DNA of 64,000 bases from CAZJWC01 sp964550125 (GCA_964550125.1 CAZJWC010000004.1:73341-137340); one strand, 5' to 3'; positions 1-9,070 are shown, counted from the first letter of the stretch. The notes: generated from the sequence alone by a model not told the origin. Made by a program: numbers and translations.

Positions 1-2
1 TA

Positions 3-2339
3 AAGAGAGATGAAGAAATTTTAGTTTCAGCACATACTTTTGAAAACTACAATTTAATTACTGAAAGTTTGTCTTTCACAATGGGCAAAGGCGATTCAAC
101 TTTTAATGTAAATTATGATGCTAAAGAATATACTGCTACTTTTATGAACGGCTTATTGCTTGTAGGTAGTGTTTCAGCAAAATATAATCACGAATACACT
201 ATTCCTGTTTACACAGACATTGTTAAGAGTGCAGACGCTGAAAATTCATACGTGTTTAAAGGTACTTGGAACGGAATTGAACAGGGTAGTACTCAAGTAA
301 TGAAGGGCGATGTTACATATCAACCTGACTTTGAAAGTACAACTAATAGTTACTTAGTAAAATGGGTTTCATACTATCTTGACGAGGACGAACTTAAAGT
401 TTCAACTGTTGAAGATAGATATGATTTTGGCAGTATGCCCACGCCTCCTACAGTTGTTAAAGACTTTGAGTTTGAAGGTTTTGAATATCAATTTGCAGGT
501 TGGGATAAAGTGGTTAGCCCCGTTACTTGCGATGTTGTTTATAATGCAACATATTCAAAATTGCAACTTTATTATTCAGTTAAATTTACTGATGAAAACG
601 GCGTTGTATTATTCTCATTTACTAAAAAGTATGGTGATATAATTACTGCACCTGATTCATATACTATTGGAATAACTAAATGGGTTTCACCCGAGTGGAC
701 TATAAACTTTGACGGCTGGATGGGATTGACTGAAGGTATGACCGTTACTGGTGATATTACTTTTGTTATGATGACTAGCAAAGTTAAAAATCAATATTCA
801 GTTACATGGACTTATACTGATGAAAACGGCAATGAAGAATCTTTGGTAGTTGAGTATTATTATGGTGAACTTCCTCAATTTAGCAATAAACACTATACTG
901 GTAACGCAACTTATGAATATAAATTCTTAAATTGGGATAAAGCGATAACAACGGTTGTTGGCGATGTTACTTATATTGCTAAATATTCACTAATTTATAA
1001 AAACTATACAATCACATTTAAAGATTGGGACGGAAAAACTATTTCAAGTGCAATTTATCACTATGGTGATGATATTGTATTCCCTTCAATCCCTGTAAGA
1101 AATGCTGACGGACAGTTTACTTATACTTTCTTAAAATGGTCGGATACTGAAACTGTTGTTGATGGCGATAAAACATATATTGCTGAATATGATTACAGTG
1201 AAATTAGTTACACAATCGTTTGGGAAGATTATGACGGGGTTGAACTTGAAAGAGTTAACTCAACAACTTTTGGTGGTTGGGATAAAAACTCAGTAGTTGC
1301 TGAAAGAGAATCAAACGGCTACTACACATACACTTTCCAAGAGTGGATTGAAAAGGATACTGAAATTTCAGCAGACGGAAGTCAAGTAACAATTACTTAT
1401 ATTGCAACTTATATTTCTACTGAAATTTATTATACTGTTACTTACAACTATGCAGGCAATACAGAATACTGTGGTAGAGATAAAGGCTTTGGTTGGTGGA
1501 CTGCTCCTGTAATTAGCGAGGGTTACTACAATGAAACTTATTATTATAAGTTTGAAAGTTGGACTGAAACTAGAACTGAAAGCGTAGACGGAACAGAAGT
1601 TGAAATTGTATATACAGCAACTTATACTGAGAGTTATGTAACTTATACTGAAGTTTACTATGTTGAGTATACGAACGGTGATAGAGAGGAAAGTTGTACT
1701 AATACTCACCGTTATGGCGAGGATACTGTTATCCCTCAAATCCCCACTTCAACAATGACTGTTGAATATTCATATACTTATGAACAATGGGAAAAGACTG
1801 AAACTGTTGTTGACGAGTTCGGCAATGTAACTTCAGTTTATGTATCGGTTTGCACTGTTGAAAAGAGATTGTATCAAATCACTTGGTCAATCGGTGAAGA
1901 TAAGTATGTTGAAACTTACAATTATGGTGATACTCCTAAATGCCCTTGGAATACTTCAAGAGAAGACAGAGTAGTAAATGCTACTATTACTGTTGAGTTT
2001 GAATTTACTTCTTGGAACAAGACAGTATCTAATGTTGAAGGAGATACTGAGTATGTTGCAATGTATCAATGTAGATATACATACACTTACTCATCAACAG
2101 AAACAATCGGTAAATACACTTTAACTTGTAACTATACAGTTGTAGTTGAGTTTGCCTATGTTGAAGGTATGGATATTGAAACACAATGCAATAACTCGAT
2201 TGATGTAGCAATCACTTTAGAGTTTTTAGTTACTGAAAACGAAATTGACTATTCAAACAATTTCTTCTGTGAATATCTTTGGAATAGATATGACGGAGTA
2301 AATGTAAATAAATCTTGTGAGGCTAATCACAATAACTAA
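3..2339 (+). CDS. Repeat-rich surface protein, InlB B-repeat type (5' partial)
   Basis: The reading frame is open from base 3 with no stop, so the gene starts before the window; the internal TTG at 69 is not a convincing start. About eight units of 60-75 residues follow one another. Each has a 'Y.V.W.D.DG' strand, a 'YGD...P..P' turn, an 'F..W' segment and a closing 'V.GD.TY.A.Y'. This pattern is typical of InlB B-repeat / Listeria-Bacteroides repeat (Flg_new) domains of exported cell-surface proteins, which have a ubiquitin-like beta fold. The last ~60 residues leave the repeat pattern and end in NHNN. I see no LPxTG motif or C-terminal membrane helix, so anchoring, if any, must lie in the missing N-terminal part. 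The gene stands alone and ends in a strong terminator. The substrate or ligand is unknown. Confidence 0.75.
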   Translation, partial: KRDEEILVSAHTFENYNLITESLSFTMGKGDSTFNVNYDAKEYTATFMNGLLLVGSVSAKYNHEYTIPVYTDIVKSADAENSYVFKGTWNGIEQGSTQVMKGDVTYQPDFESTTNSYLVKWVSYYLDEDELKVSTVEDRYDFGSMPTPPTVVKDFEFEGFEYQFAGWDKVVSPVTCDVVYNATYSKLQLYYSVKFTDENGVVLFSFTKKYGDIITAPDSYTIGITKWVSPEWTINFDGWMGLTEGMTVTGDITFVMMTSKVKNQYSVTWTYTDENGNEESLVVEYYYGELPQFSNKHYTGNATYEYKFLNWDKAITTVVGDVTYIAKYSLIYKNYTITFKDWDGKTISSAIYHYGDDIVFPSIPVRNADGQFTYTFLKWSDTETVVDGDKTYIAEYDYSEISYTIVWEDYDGVELERVNSTTFGGWDKNSVVAERESNGYYTYTFQEWIEKDTEISADGSQVTITYIATYISTEIYYTVTYNYAGNTEYCGRDKGFGWWTAPVISEGYYNETYYYKFESWTETRTESVDGTEVEIVYTATYTESYVTYTEVYYVEYTNGDREESCTNTHRYGEDTVIPQIPTSTMTVEYSYTYEQWEKTETVVDEFGNVTSVYVSVCTVEKRLYQITWSIGEDKYVETYNYGDTPKCPWNTSREDRVVNATITVEFEFTSWNKTVSNVEGDTEYVAMYQCRYTYTYSSTETIGKYTLTCNYTVVVEFAYVEGMDIETQCNNSIDVAITLEFLVTENEIDYSNNFFCEYLWNRYDGVNVNKSCEANHNN

Positions 2340-2358
2340 AACAAGTGTATAATTAAAA

Positions 2359-2391
2359 TAAAATGAACCCTTTTTTAAGGGTTCATTTTTG
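2359..2391 (+). terminator. Intrinsic terminator after repeat protein
   Basis: A 13-bp stem (AAAATGAACCCTT at 2360-2372 with its complement at 2377-2389) is followed by a T run. It closes the surface-protein transcript 20 bases after the stop. Confidence 0.85.
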
Positions 2392-2452
2392 CTTGTATAT
2401 ATATATTTTTAAAATCATAAAATAATTATGATTTTATTTTATAAGGATAATT

Positions 2453-2716
2453 ATGCGACTGATTGATGATATTTTGTGTAGGCTTTCATTAGATGAAAAT
2501 TTAGTTTTTGGTGGAGTTAAATATTTAATTTTAGACGGACACTCAGGCTACTTTGAAAGTATTGAGGGGGTTATGTCCTTCACCTCAACTGAAATCTGCT
2601 TAACTATAAAAAAGGGGTGCTTGAAGGTGGTTGGCGATTCCCTTATGATAAAAAAATACTCAGGCAAGGACTTGATAGTGGTAGGAAATATAAAAAGGGT
2701 TGAAAGATTAGGGTAA
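2453..2716 (+). CDS. yqfC: Sporulation protein YqfC
   Basis: A small beta-rich protein of 87 residues, the usual size for the YqfC/YabP sporulation family. The pattern 'LDGHSGYFESIEGVMSFTS' followed by 'I.IKKG.L.V.G..L.IKKY' is characteristic. It starts at ATG 2453 behind AAGGATA and ends two bases before yqfD. In Bacillus yqfC and yqfD form a sigma-E operon in the mother cell directly ahead of phoH, and the same order is seen here. The molecular function is not established in any organism I know of; a role in spore envelope assembly is inferred from family and neighbours. Confidence 0.8.
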   Translation: MRLIDDILCRLSLDENLVFGGVKYLILDGHSGYFESIEGVMSFTSTEICLTIKKGCLKVVGDSLMIKKYSGKDLIVVGNIKRVERLG

Positions 2717-2718
2717 AA

Positions 2719-3639
2719 ATGAGTTATAAACCTTTAATATACTATACTTACAAAGTTTGCACCTTAAATACTGAGGGTGCAATAAAGAAACTTAATAAGG
2801 CAAATATTGAAATTTTTGACTTAAAAAGGATTGATAAGACTACCATACAATTTTGCTCAAAAGAATATAAAAAAGTTCTTTTAATTTTCAATGGCTCGTG
2901 TTATAATGTAAGTGTAGTAGGCTATTCAAAGTTGATTAGTAGTATAAAAAGATTTTTGATAAACCCGTTTATACTATTAGGTTGTGTTTTGTTTTTTGTT
3001 TGCTCATTTTTTGCAAACAGGACAATTTTAAAAATCAATGTATACGGAACGGGTAGTTATTATCAAAGCGAGGTCGTTTCAATCCTTTCTTCGCATGGGT
3101 TAAAAGTTTTTTCCTTTTACGATAGCCAAATCGTTAAAGAGGTTCAAAATGAAATTTTAGTATTACCCTGTGTAAACTTTTGCTCTATTAAAAAAAATGG
3201 CTCAATTTTAAATGTTGAACTCAATACATCTTCACCTGAAATTACTCGCTCAAAGGTTGGTGAAAATTTGTATTCTACTCATGACGGAGTGGTTCGTTCA
3301 ATTATTACGGTAAGTGGTATGCCAAGCGTAAAAGTTGGAGATGAAGTTATAAACGGACAACTGCTGATAAGAGGAGAGAAAGATGGGTTGATAGAGCAAG
3401 TCGGTTTGCAAAAAGTGGTGGCAATCGGCAAGGTTGAACTTGTGTGCCTGCATACTTATTCTTATTCGGCTGATTGTGAAAGCGAGGAAAATTTACAAAA
3501 CGCTTTGGGTGTAGGCGTACTTGATTTAAACGGATATGAAATATTATCAAAAATGTATACGATAATAAATGACGGAGAAAAGGTAATTTATGAAGTTTCT
3601 ATGGAGTATTTATCCATAGAGAGCATAAATATGATATGA
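2719..3639 (+). CDS. yqfD: Sporulation protein YqfD (membrane)
   Basis: 306 residues, shorter than the ~390-400 of Bacillus YqfD. An N-terminal soluble alpha/beta region (about 1-80) is followed by one membrane helix (about 90-108, 'FILLGCVLFFVCSFFAN') and an extracytoplasmic part with the family's conserved 'DGVVRSIITVSG.P.VKVGDEV..GQLLI.G' region. The helix and downstream domain arrangement fits YqfD/SpoIV-type sporulation proteins. The start at 2719 lies two bases after the yqfC stop, so the two are probably translationally coupled. The missing ~90 residues appear to be distributed over the extracellular part; there is no frameshift or stop in the visible frame. Role in sporulation is from family membership. 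Confidence 0.75.
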   Translation: MSYKPLIYYTYKVCTLNTEGAIKKLNKANIEIFDLKRIDKTTIQFCSKEYKKVLLIFNGSCYNVSVVGYSKLISSIKRFLINPFILLGCVLFFVCSFFANRTILKINVYGTGSYYQSEVVSILSSHGLKVFSFYDSQIVKEVQNEILVLPCVNFCSIKKNGSILNVELNTSSPEITRSKVGENLYSTHDGVVRSIITVSGMPSVKVGDEVINGQLLIRGEKDGLIEQVGLQKVVAIGKVELVCLHTYSYSADCESEENLQNALGVGVLDLNGYEILSKMYTIINDGEKVIYEVSMEYLSIESINMI

Positions 3640-3662
3640 TAAATGCGTAGGAGGACAGAAAG

Positions 3663-4625
3663 ATAGTTACTAAACAAATAAACGCAGAAAGTTTTGATAA
3701 ATTGCAAAAACTTTTGGGGGCTTTTGACGAGAATTTAACGATTATTGCAAGAGAGTTGCAGCTTGAAAGCAAAATTGAAGGTGAAAATATTTGCCTTACA
3801 GGTGAGGAGAGTAATGTTGACTGTGGCATTGAGGTGCTTTCAAGTATGCTAGATTTAATCGGTAATGGAGAAAATATTGATAAGTCAAGACTTGTCTATT
3901 GTATAGAATTAGCCAAGGAAGGCAGAAGTGGAGATATACGTAAAATTACTGACGGAGTAGTTGCAATAACTTCTCGTGGTAAGCAGATTAAATGTAAGAC
4001 TTACGGTCAAAAAGAGTATGTTGAGGCTATTAAAAATAATACCGTCATTTTTGGAGTAGGTCCAGCAGGAACGGGTAAAACTTATCTTGCAGTTTGCTTG
4101 GCAGTTGCTGCTTTCAAGTCAAAGCAATATGAAAAGATAATATTAACAAGACCTGCTGTTGAAGCAGGCGAAAAACTAGGCTTTTTACCTGGAGACTTGC
4201 AAACGAAGGTTGACCCATATTTAAGGCCATTGTATGACGCTTTACAAGAAATGTTAGGAATTGATAACTATACTAAACTTATGGAAAAGCAGGTTATCGA
4301 AGTAGCCCCTCTTGCCTATATGCGTGGTAGAACTTTAAATAATTCATTTATAATTTTAGATGAGGCTCAAAACTCAACAAAAGAACAAATGAAAATGTTT
4401 TTGACAAGGATGGGCGAAGGGAGTAAAATGGTAATAACGGGTGACATCACTCAAATAGACCTTCCAGAAGGAAAAAAGAGTGGATTGAAACACGCTATAA
4501 ACATATTAAAAAATATTGACGATATAGCAATAATAAAGCTTACAGCAAAGGACGTTGTAAGACATCCTTTAGTTATGCAAATTATTAAAGCGTATGACAA
4601 GGAAGATAATAAAAACGGAGGCTAA
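3663..4625 (+). CDS. phoH: PhoH-family ATPase (probable AUA start)
   Basis: PhoH/PhoL ATPase and possible RNA-binding protein of the P-loop superfamily. Walker A is 'GPAGTGKTYLAV', Walker B is 'FIILDEAQNS', and the family block 'RPAVEAGEKLGFLPGD' lies between them. The next gene, ybeY, is a usual partner of phoH in bacteria. Start choice: an in-frame TAG at 3648 bounds the frame. A perfect AGGAGG at 3649-3654 has the right 8-nt spacing to an ATA codon at 3663. The next conventional start is TTG 3702, 47 bases past the SD, and using it would remove a first strand whose sequence (KQINAESFDKLQKLLGAFDE) looks like normal PhoH N-terminus. I therefore annotate ATA 3663 (320 residues). ATG or GTG are absent in between. 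Confidence 0.9.
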   Translation: MVTKQINAESFDKLQKLLGAFDENLTIIARELQLESKIEGENICLTGEESNVDCGIEVLSSMLDLIGNGENIDKSRLVYCIELAKEGRSGDIRKITDGVVAITSRGKQIKCKTYGQKEYVEAIKNNTVIFGVGPAGTGKTYLAVCLAVAAFKSKQYEKIILTRPAVEAGEKLGFLPGDLQTKVDPYLRPLYDALQEMLGIDNYTKLMEKQVIEVAPLAYMRGRTLNNSFIILDEAQNSTKEQMKMFLTRMGEGSKMVITGDITQIDLPEGKKSGLKHAINILKNIDDIAIIKLTAKDVVRHPLVMQIIKAYDKEDNKNGG

Positions 4626-4631
4626 ACTTTA

Positions 4632-6122
4632 ATGAACAGGAGAAGAAATGCTGTACAATGGAATATCAAAGACGCATTAAAAAGTATAGGGCTTTTCTTT
4701 GGCTTTTATTGTATTATGATAGCTGTAAGTTTTTTGATGATTTTTATGTCAAATTACGACTCGCTAGCAAGTTATATGCAACTTAATTCAAAAAAGATTT
4801 CCTTTTTGTTTTTATCAATTCTATTGATTTTTGCAATAGTCTATTTTTACTATTTTTGTGAACATAGAATAATGCTTAAAAATACTAGAGCCGTTTCCTT
4901 GTTGTTTGCTGTTTTTATTGTTTGCGTATTTTTAAACTTTATATTCGGTAAGTATGTAAATATCTACTCACGTCCCGTTGCTACATTTACACTGCTTTCT
5001 CTAATGTTGATAAACAGGCGTGATACTTTATTTTTAAGTATGATTTTTACTGTAACAATGTTTTCTTTTGATTATTTTATATTGTTGCCAGAGGAAAAAG
5101 AATTGCTAATGTACTCAACCCTTCTTGTAAGTTTTTTTGCAGAAATGACGGCAATATATATTATTGATAACGATACAAGTAGATTTAGTTCAATGGTAAA
5201 CGGATTATTTATTTATATTCCTATGGGAATAATCATCTTACTGCTTGAACTTAATACTATAAACAATATTTTTTCAATGTTGGGTTTTGGTTTATTAGGT
5301 GCAATCGGTTCAGTAGGCTTTTATACGGTACTATTACCTGTATACGAAACTGCTTTTAATGTTGTAACCGATTATCGACTTAAAGAGTTGTCGGAGCCTG
5401 ATTACAAGTTGATGAAGGATTTAAAAAATAAAGCAGTGGGTACTTTTAACCACTCAATGATTTTGGCCCATCTTGCCGAAGCGTGTGCTATTGAGTTGAA
5501 CGAAAACCCCACTCTAGCAAGGGCGGCTGCATACTACCACGATGTTGGAAAAATGAAGCAAAGTGAGTTTTTCTCTGAAAACCAGTCAGGCAGAAACTCA
5601 CATGACGAACTTTCTCCTGAATTGTCGGCAGATATCATACGTTCGCACGCAAAAGACGGTTACGACCTTATCAAAGCCCACTACTTGCCTCAAATACTTG
5701 CTGATATTGCTTTGCAACACCACGGTACATTGCCTATAAAATATTTCTACGCAAAAGCATTAAAAATGACGGACGGTGAAGTAAACATTGAGGACTTTTC
5801 TTATCCTGGACCTAAACCACAGACAAAACTTGCTGCAATAATTATGATTTGCGATGCATCGGAAGCGTGTACAAGAGCGTTGCCTGACCGTAAAATTGAA
5901 AATGTTGAAAGGGCAGTTCGTGAGGTAATTGAGGAGCGTGTTGAACTAGACCAGTTTACCGAGTGTGAAATTACATTAAAAGACTTAAATATAATTAAAG
6001 ATACTATTGTTAGATGTTCAACAGGTATCAATCATAGCCGTGTAAATTATCCTAAAATTAGGTTTGCTGTTGAAGAAGACGATAGCAACGAAGATGAGGT
6101 AAAAGTTGATGAAACAAAGTAA
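4632..6122 (+). CDS. pgpH: 7TM-HD family protein, PgpH-like, without the extracellular sensor
   Basis: Seven hydrophobic segments (about residues 18-235) precede a cytoplasmic HD domain with 'FNHSM', 'AAYYHDVGKM', 'H..DGYDL' and 'ALQHHGT', the metal-binding pattern of the 7TMR-HD c-di-AMP phosphodiesterases (PgpH/YqfF). Family members are normally ~700 residues with a large N-terminal extracellular 7TMR-HDED domain before the helices. Here the protein is 496 residues and the helices begin almost at once; the gene upstream ends six bases before this start, so nothing is missing from the frame. The position between phoH and ybeY matches Bacillus yqfF. The likely activity is hydrolysis of cyclic di-AMP to pApA, inferred from the family; how the enzyme would sense a signal without the usual outer domain is unclear. 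Confidence 0.85.
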   Translation: MNRRRNAVQWNIKDALKSIGLFFGFYCIMIAVSFLMIFMSNYDSLASYMQLNSKKISFLFLSILLIFAIVYFYYFCEHRIMLKNTRAVSLLFAVFIVCVFLNFIFGKYVNIYSRPVATFTLLSLMLINRRDTLFLSMIFTVTMFSFDYFILLPEEKELLMYSTLLVSFFAEMTAIYIIDNDTSRFSSMVNGLFIYIPMGIIILLLELNTINNIFSMLGFGLLGAIGSVGFYTVLLPVYETAFNVVTDYRLKELSEPDYKLMKDLKNKAVGTFNHSMILAHLAEACAIELNENPTLARAAAYYHDVGKMKQSEFFSENQSGRNSHDELSPELSADIIRSHAKDGYDLIKAHYLPQILADIALQHHGTLPIKYFYAKALKMTDGEVNIEDFSYPGPKPQTKLAAIIMICDASEACTRALPDRKIENVERAVREVIEERVELDQFTECEITLKDLNIIKDTIVRCSTGINHSRVNYPKIRFAVEEDDSNEDEVKVDETK

Positions 6123-6612
6123 AGCATTTTTAAATATCTGTTTCAACAGTGGAGATAATTATGAGGAAAAGATTTTAGATTTTTCTATTTTAAGAGAGGC
6201 TGTACTAGATTTGGTGCAAAGTGATGTTCCACTTTCGGCTGAGGTTTTAATTGTTGAGCCTGATGAAATTCAAAAACTCAATAGGGAAACTAGAAATATT
6301 GATAGCGTAACAGATGTTTTGAGTTACCCTACGCTTGACGGAATAAGAGGAAAAGAATTATTAAAAAAATCCTTTGCTTATGATGTTGACGAGGAGGGCA
6401 ACCTGTTTATAGGTTCAATAGTCATATGTTTAGAGCGTGCAAAAGAACAGGCTGAAGAATACGGACACTCTTTAAAGAGGGAGTTGTATTATCTTGCTGT
6501 TCACGGAATATTGCATCTGTTAGGGTATGACCATATGATTGAGGAAGATAAGTTTCAAATGAGGGAACTTGAGGAGAGAATACTAAATAGATTAAATATA
6601 ACGAGGAACTAA
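6109..6612 (+). CDS. ybeY: Endoribonuclease YbeY
   Basis: 167 residues with the zinc motif HGxLHLxGYDH (seen as 'HGILHLLGYDH' near residue 140), which defines the YbeY single-strand RNase involved in 16S rRNA 3' maturation and ribosome quality control. The start at ATG 6109 has a GAGGT eight bases upstream inside the pgpH tail; the TTG one codon earlier is less likely. The gene overlaps pgpH by 14 bases, suggesting translational coupling, and era follows after two bases, the order found in many bacteria. Confidence 0.93.
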   Translation: MKQSKAFLNICFNSGDNYEEKILDFSILREAVLDLVQSDVPLSAEVLIVEPDEIQKLNRETRNIDSVTDVLSYPTLDGIRGKELLKKSFAYDVDEEGNLFIGSIVICLERAKEQAEEYGHSLKRELYYLAVHGILHLLGYDHMIEEDKFQMRELEERILNRLNITRN

Positions 6613-6614
6613 TT

Positions 6615-7508
6615 ATGAAAAGTGGATATGTTGCCGTTGTTGGTAGGGCAAATGCAGGAAAAAGCACTTTAATAAATGTACTTGTTGGCGAGAAGGTGGC
6701 AATCGTTTCACCCAAACCACAAACAACAAGAGATAGAATTTTAGGGGTACTAACTAAGGAGGATTATCAAATAGTCTTTGTTGATACTCCCGGTATTTAT
6801 AAAGCAGATACTGAACTTTCAAAAAGGATGTTACATACTGCTGAAATTTCAGCAAACGATGTGGACTTGATTTTATATGTTCATGACGGACATAAGGGTG
6901 TCAGTGATGATGACATAAAACTTATAAAAAAATATAAGTCAAACGGTATAGATATGTTGATGGCTTATACAAAAATTGACATTATGAACGAGGAAAAAAT
7001 TCCTGCTGACGTTGAAAGACTTTATAACGAAGGGATTGATGTTGATTTTTATCCCATTTCAGCAAGAAAGGGGAAAAACATCTCTAAACTTGAAAAAGCA
7101 ATAGTTGAAAAATTACCCGAAGGAGATAATATTTTTGAGGAAGAAATTATAACTGATAAATCGGATAAATTTATGATTGCTGAAATAATGAGAGAAAAAA
7201 TCCTAGTTAAGTATGACAAGGAAATTCCTCACGGTATAGCAGTTATAGTAAATAAATTTAAAAAGAGAGAAAGTGGTAATATTTACGATATTGACCTTGA
7301 TATTATTTGTGAAAAGGATAACCATAAAGCAATCATTATAGGTAAGCAAGGAAAAGCCTTAAAGGATACTCTTTCATTTGCTAGAGAGTCAATGGAAAAA
7401 TTGCTTTGTGGAAAGGTGTATCTTACTGCGTTTGTAAAGGTTAAAGAGGCTTGGAGAGATAGACCTAATCTTTTAAAAGAATATGGTTATGATGAAAATG
7501 ACAACTGA
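6615..7508 (+). CDS. era: GTPase Era
   Basis: A 297-residue GTPase with G1 'GRANAGKST', G2 'TTRDR', G3 'DTPG', G4 'YTKID' and a C-terminal KH domain marked by 'IIIGKQGKALK' (about residues 235-250). Era binds the 3' end of 16S rRNA and helps 30S subunit assembly; KH recognition of the anti-SD region is family knowledge. It starts two bases after ybeY. Bacillus has dgkA and cdd between ybeY and era; both are absent here, which is common in Clostridia-type genomes. Confidence 0.95.
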   Translation: MKSGYVAVVGRANAGKSTLINVLVGEKVAIVSPKPQTTRDRILGVLTKEDYQIVFVDTPGIYKADTELSKRMLHTAEISANDVDLILYVHDGHKGVSDDDIKLIKKYKSNGIDMLMAYTKIDIMNEEKIPADVERLYNEGIDVDFYPISARKGKNISKLEKAIVEKLPEGDNIFEEEIITDKSDKFMIAEIMREKILVKYDKEIPHGIAVIVNKFKKRESGNIYDIDLDIICEKDNHKAIIIGKQGKALKDTLSFARESMEKLLCGKVYLTAFVKVKEAWRDRPNLLKEYGYDENDN

Positions 7509-7559
7509 AATATAAGAATATTGACATAAATCTTGCGTATAATAAATTAGGAGGAGTTT

Positions 7560-7667
7560 ATGTCAAATTTTTATAAAGATAATGAGTCAGCAGATGTTGC
7601 TTGGAAACTATTTGAAAAAACAGGCAGTATCTCTTACTATATGTTATATAGACAATTAAAAAAATAA
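7560..7667 (+). CDS. yqzL: YqzL-like small protein
   Basis: A 35-codon ORF with a perfect AGGAGG just upstream of ATG 7560 and its stop 10 bases before recO. The segment 'AWKLFEKTGSISYYMLYRQL' resembles Bacillus YqzL ('TWKVFSQTGNIDTYLLFKEL'), which occupies the same place between era and recO. The family has no assigned function. It lacks the acidic C-terminal tail of the Bacillus protein. Identification rests on recalled sequence similarity plus conserved position and a strong ribosome binding site. Confidence 0.75.
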   Translation: MSNFYKDNESADVAWKLFEKTGSISYYMLYRQLKK

Positions 7668-7677
7668 AAGGTTTTTT

Positions 7678-8403
7678 ATGGCTCAAATAGTAAAAGCACT
7701 TATGCTAAAAAGCGTTAAATATAAAGATAATGATAAGATGCTTACTTTGTTTACAGATGATATGGGTAAGGTAGGTGCTATCGCAAGGGGAGTAACTAAA
7801 CAAAACGCTAAATTAAAATTTTTGGCACAGCCTTTTGCTTTTTGTGAGTATTCTCTTGTAAAAAAAGCAGATAGGTATACGATAACTTCAGGAACACTAA
7901 TTGAAAGTTTTTTTGAAATAAGCAGTGATATTTTAAAAACTTATTCAGCCTATGCTGTCCTTGAAATGTGTGATAAACTTTTTCTAGAAGGTGTATCTTG
8001 TACCGATATGCTTACTCTTTCTGTCAATACTCTAAAGGAGATTTCCCTAGGCGATTGTTTAACTGCTCTCATATCTTTTATGTTAAACGCTTTTTCTATT
8101 TTAGGTTATGAACTTGTGGTTGATAACTGTAAAAAATGTGGACAACCTTTAACTGATGATGTTTTTTTTAGTTTTGACGAAAGGGAGTTTTATTGTAAGG
8201 ATTGTCCAAATGGAAAAATGATTACTGCATTGACCTTTAATGATTTAAAAAAGTTTTTAGGGCTGTCCTTTAAAATTGTTGAAAGTAGGGATGTAGATAT
8301 AAAACTTTTGCGTTTTTTGTATGCGTATTTAAAATACAATTTTGAGATTGAAATAAATAGTATAAATGAATTACTACGCTTAAAGGAGTTGGAAAATGGT
8401 TAG
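7678..8403 (+). CDS. recO: DNA repair protein RecO
   Basis: 241 residues. An N-terminal OB fold begins with 'KALMLKSVKYKDNDKMLTLFTDDMGK', followed by a helical part and a four-cysteine zinc site ('CKKCG' near 150 and 'CKDC' near 171). RecO works with RecR to load RecA on SSB-coated single-stranded DNA in recombinational repair. Its position after era and yqzL is the normal Bacillota arrangement. The 3' end overlaps the following acetyltransferase gene by eight bases. Confidence 0.92.
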   Translation: MAQIVKALMLKSVKYKDNDKMLTLFTDDMGKVGAIARGVTKQNAKLKFLAQPFAFCEYSLVKKADRYTITSGTLIESFFEISSDILKTYSAYAVLEMCDKLFLEGVSCTDMLTLSVNTLKEISLGDCLTALISFMLNAFSILGYELVVDNCKKCGQPLTDDVFFSFDEREFYCKDCPNGKMITALTFNDLKKFLGLSFKIVESRDVDIKLLRFLYAYLKYNFEIEINSINELLRLKELENG

Positions 8404-9031
8404 TTACAGACAGGAGGAAAAGAAAGATAAGCATAATGCTGAACAAACGGTAAGAGAAGCGTTTTGGAATAAATATATGCCAGGCTGTGTTGAGCATTAT
8501 TTAGTACATATTTTGCGAGAAAAGGAGTGCTTTATCCCTGAACTCGCATTCGTTGGAGAAAAGGATTCACAAATTGTTGGGGCAGTGTATTATACAAAGA
8601 TTGCTTTAAAAACAAACAAAGGAAAGGAGTATATTTGTGCTAATTTAGGACCTGTTGCTGTATTGCCCGACTTACAAAATCAAGGGGTGGGTGCAGGTTT
8701 GATAGGTATAACAAAACAGATTTGCAAGATGATAGGATATAAATGTATTTTTCTTGTTGGAGATGTAAACTATTATTCCCGTTTTGGTTTTGTTCAGGCT
8801 GAAAAGTTTGGCATTAAATATGGGGAGGACTTTTTCCCTAAATTCTTGTGTTGTGAACTTGAGGAGAATTTTTTAAAAGATAAAGAGGGTAGTGCTATTG
8901 AGGACGAAGCATTTAATATTGACTATTCAAAGGTTAATACTTTTAATACCTCTTTTCCAAGAAAGGAAAAACTTGTGCTTCCTACACAAATTTTTGATGA
9001 AAACGGAAACTTTATAGGAGATAAAAATTAG
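8396..9031 (+). CDS. GNAT-family N-acetyltransferase (YhbS-like)
   Basis: 211 residues. The acetyl-CoA pyrophosphate-binding loop 'QNQGVGAGLI' (about residue 98), the preceding strand 'LGPVAVLPDLQN' and the 'GDVNYYSRFGF' segment are typical of YhbS-type GNAT proteins. The start ATG 8396 overlaps recO with an SD (AAGGAG) inside the recO end, so the two are coupled. The acceptor substrate cannot be told from sequence. A terminator follows at once, making this the last gene of the yqfC-recO run. Confidence 0.82.
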   Translation: MVSYRQEEKKDKHNAEQTVREAFWNKYMPGCVEHYLVHILREKECFIPELAFVGEKDSQIVGAVYYTKIALKTNKGKEYICANLGPVAVLPDLQNQGVGAGLIGITKQICKMIGYKCIFLVGDVNYYSRFGFVQAEKFGIKYGEDFFPKFLCCELEENFLKDKEGSAIEDEAFNIDYSKVNTFNTSFPRKEKLVLPTQIFDENGNFIGDKN

Positions 9032-9040
9032 ATTTCACAA

Positions 9041-9070
9041 AAACACTAGCCATTTTAGTTAGTGTTTTTT
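9041..9070 (+). terminator. Intrinsic terminator after acetyltransferase gene
   Basis: An 8-bp stem (AAACACTA at 9041-9048 with TAGTGTTT at 9060-9067) runs directly into a T tract. Confidence 0.75.

Noticed and set aside
7521..7543. TTGACA and TATAAT upstream of yqzL
   Set aside because: The boxes are perfect but only 11 bases apart, too short for sigma-A.
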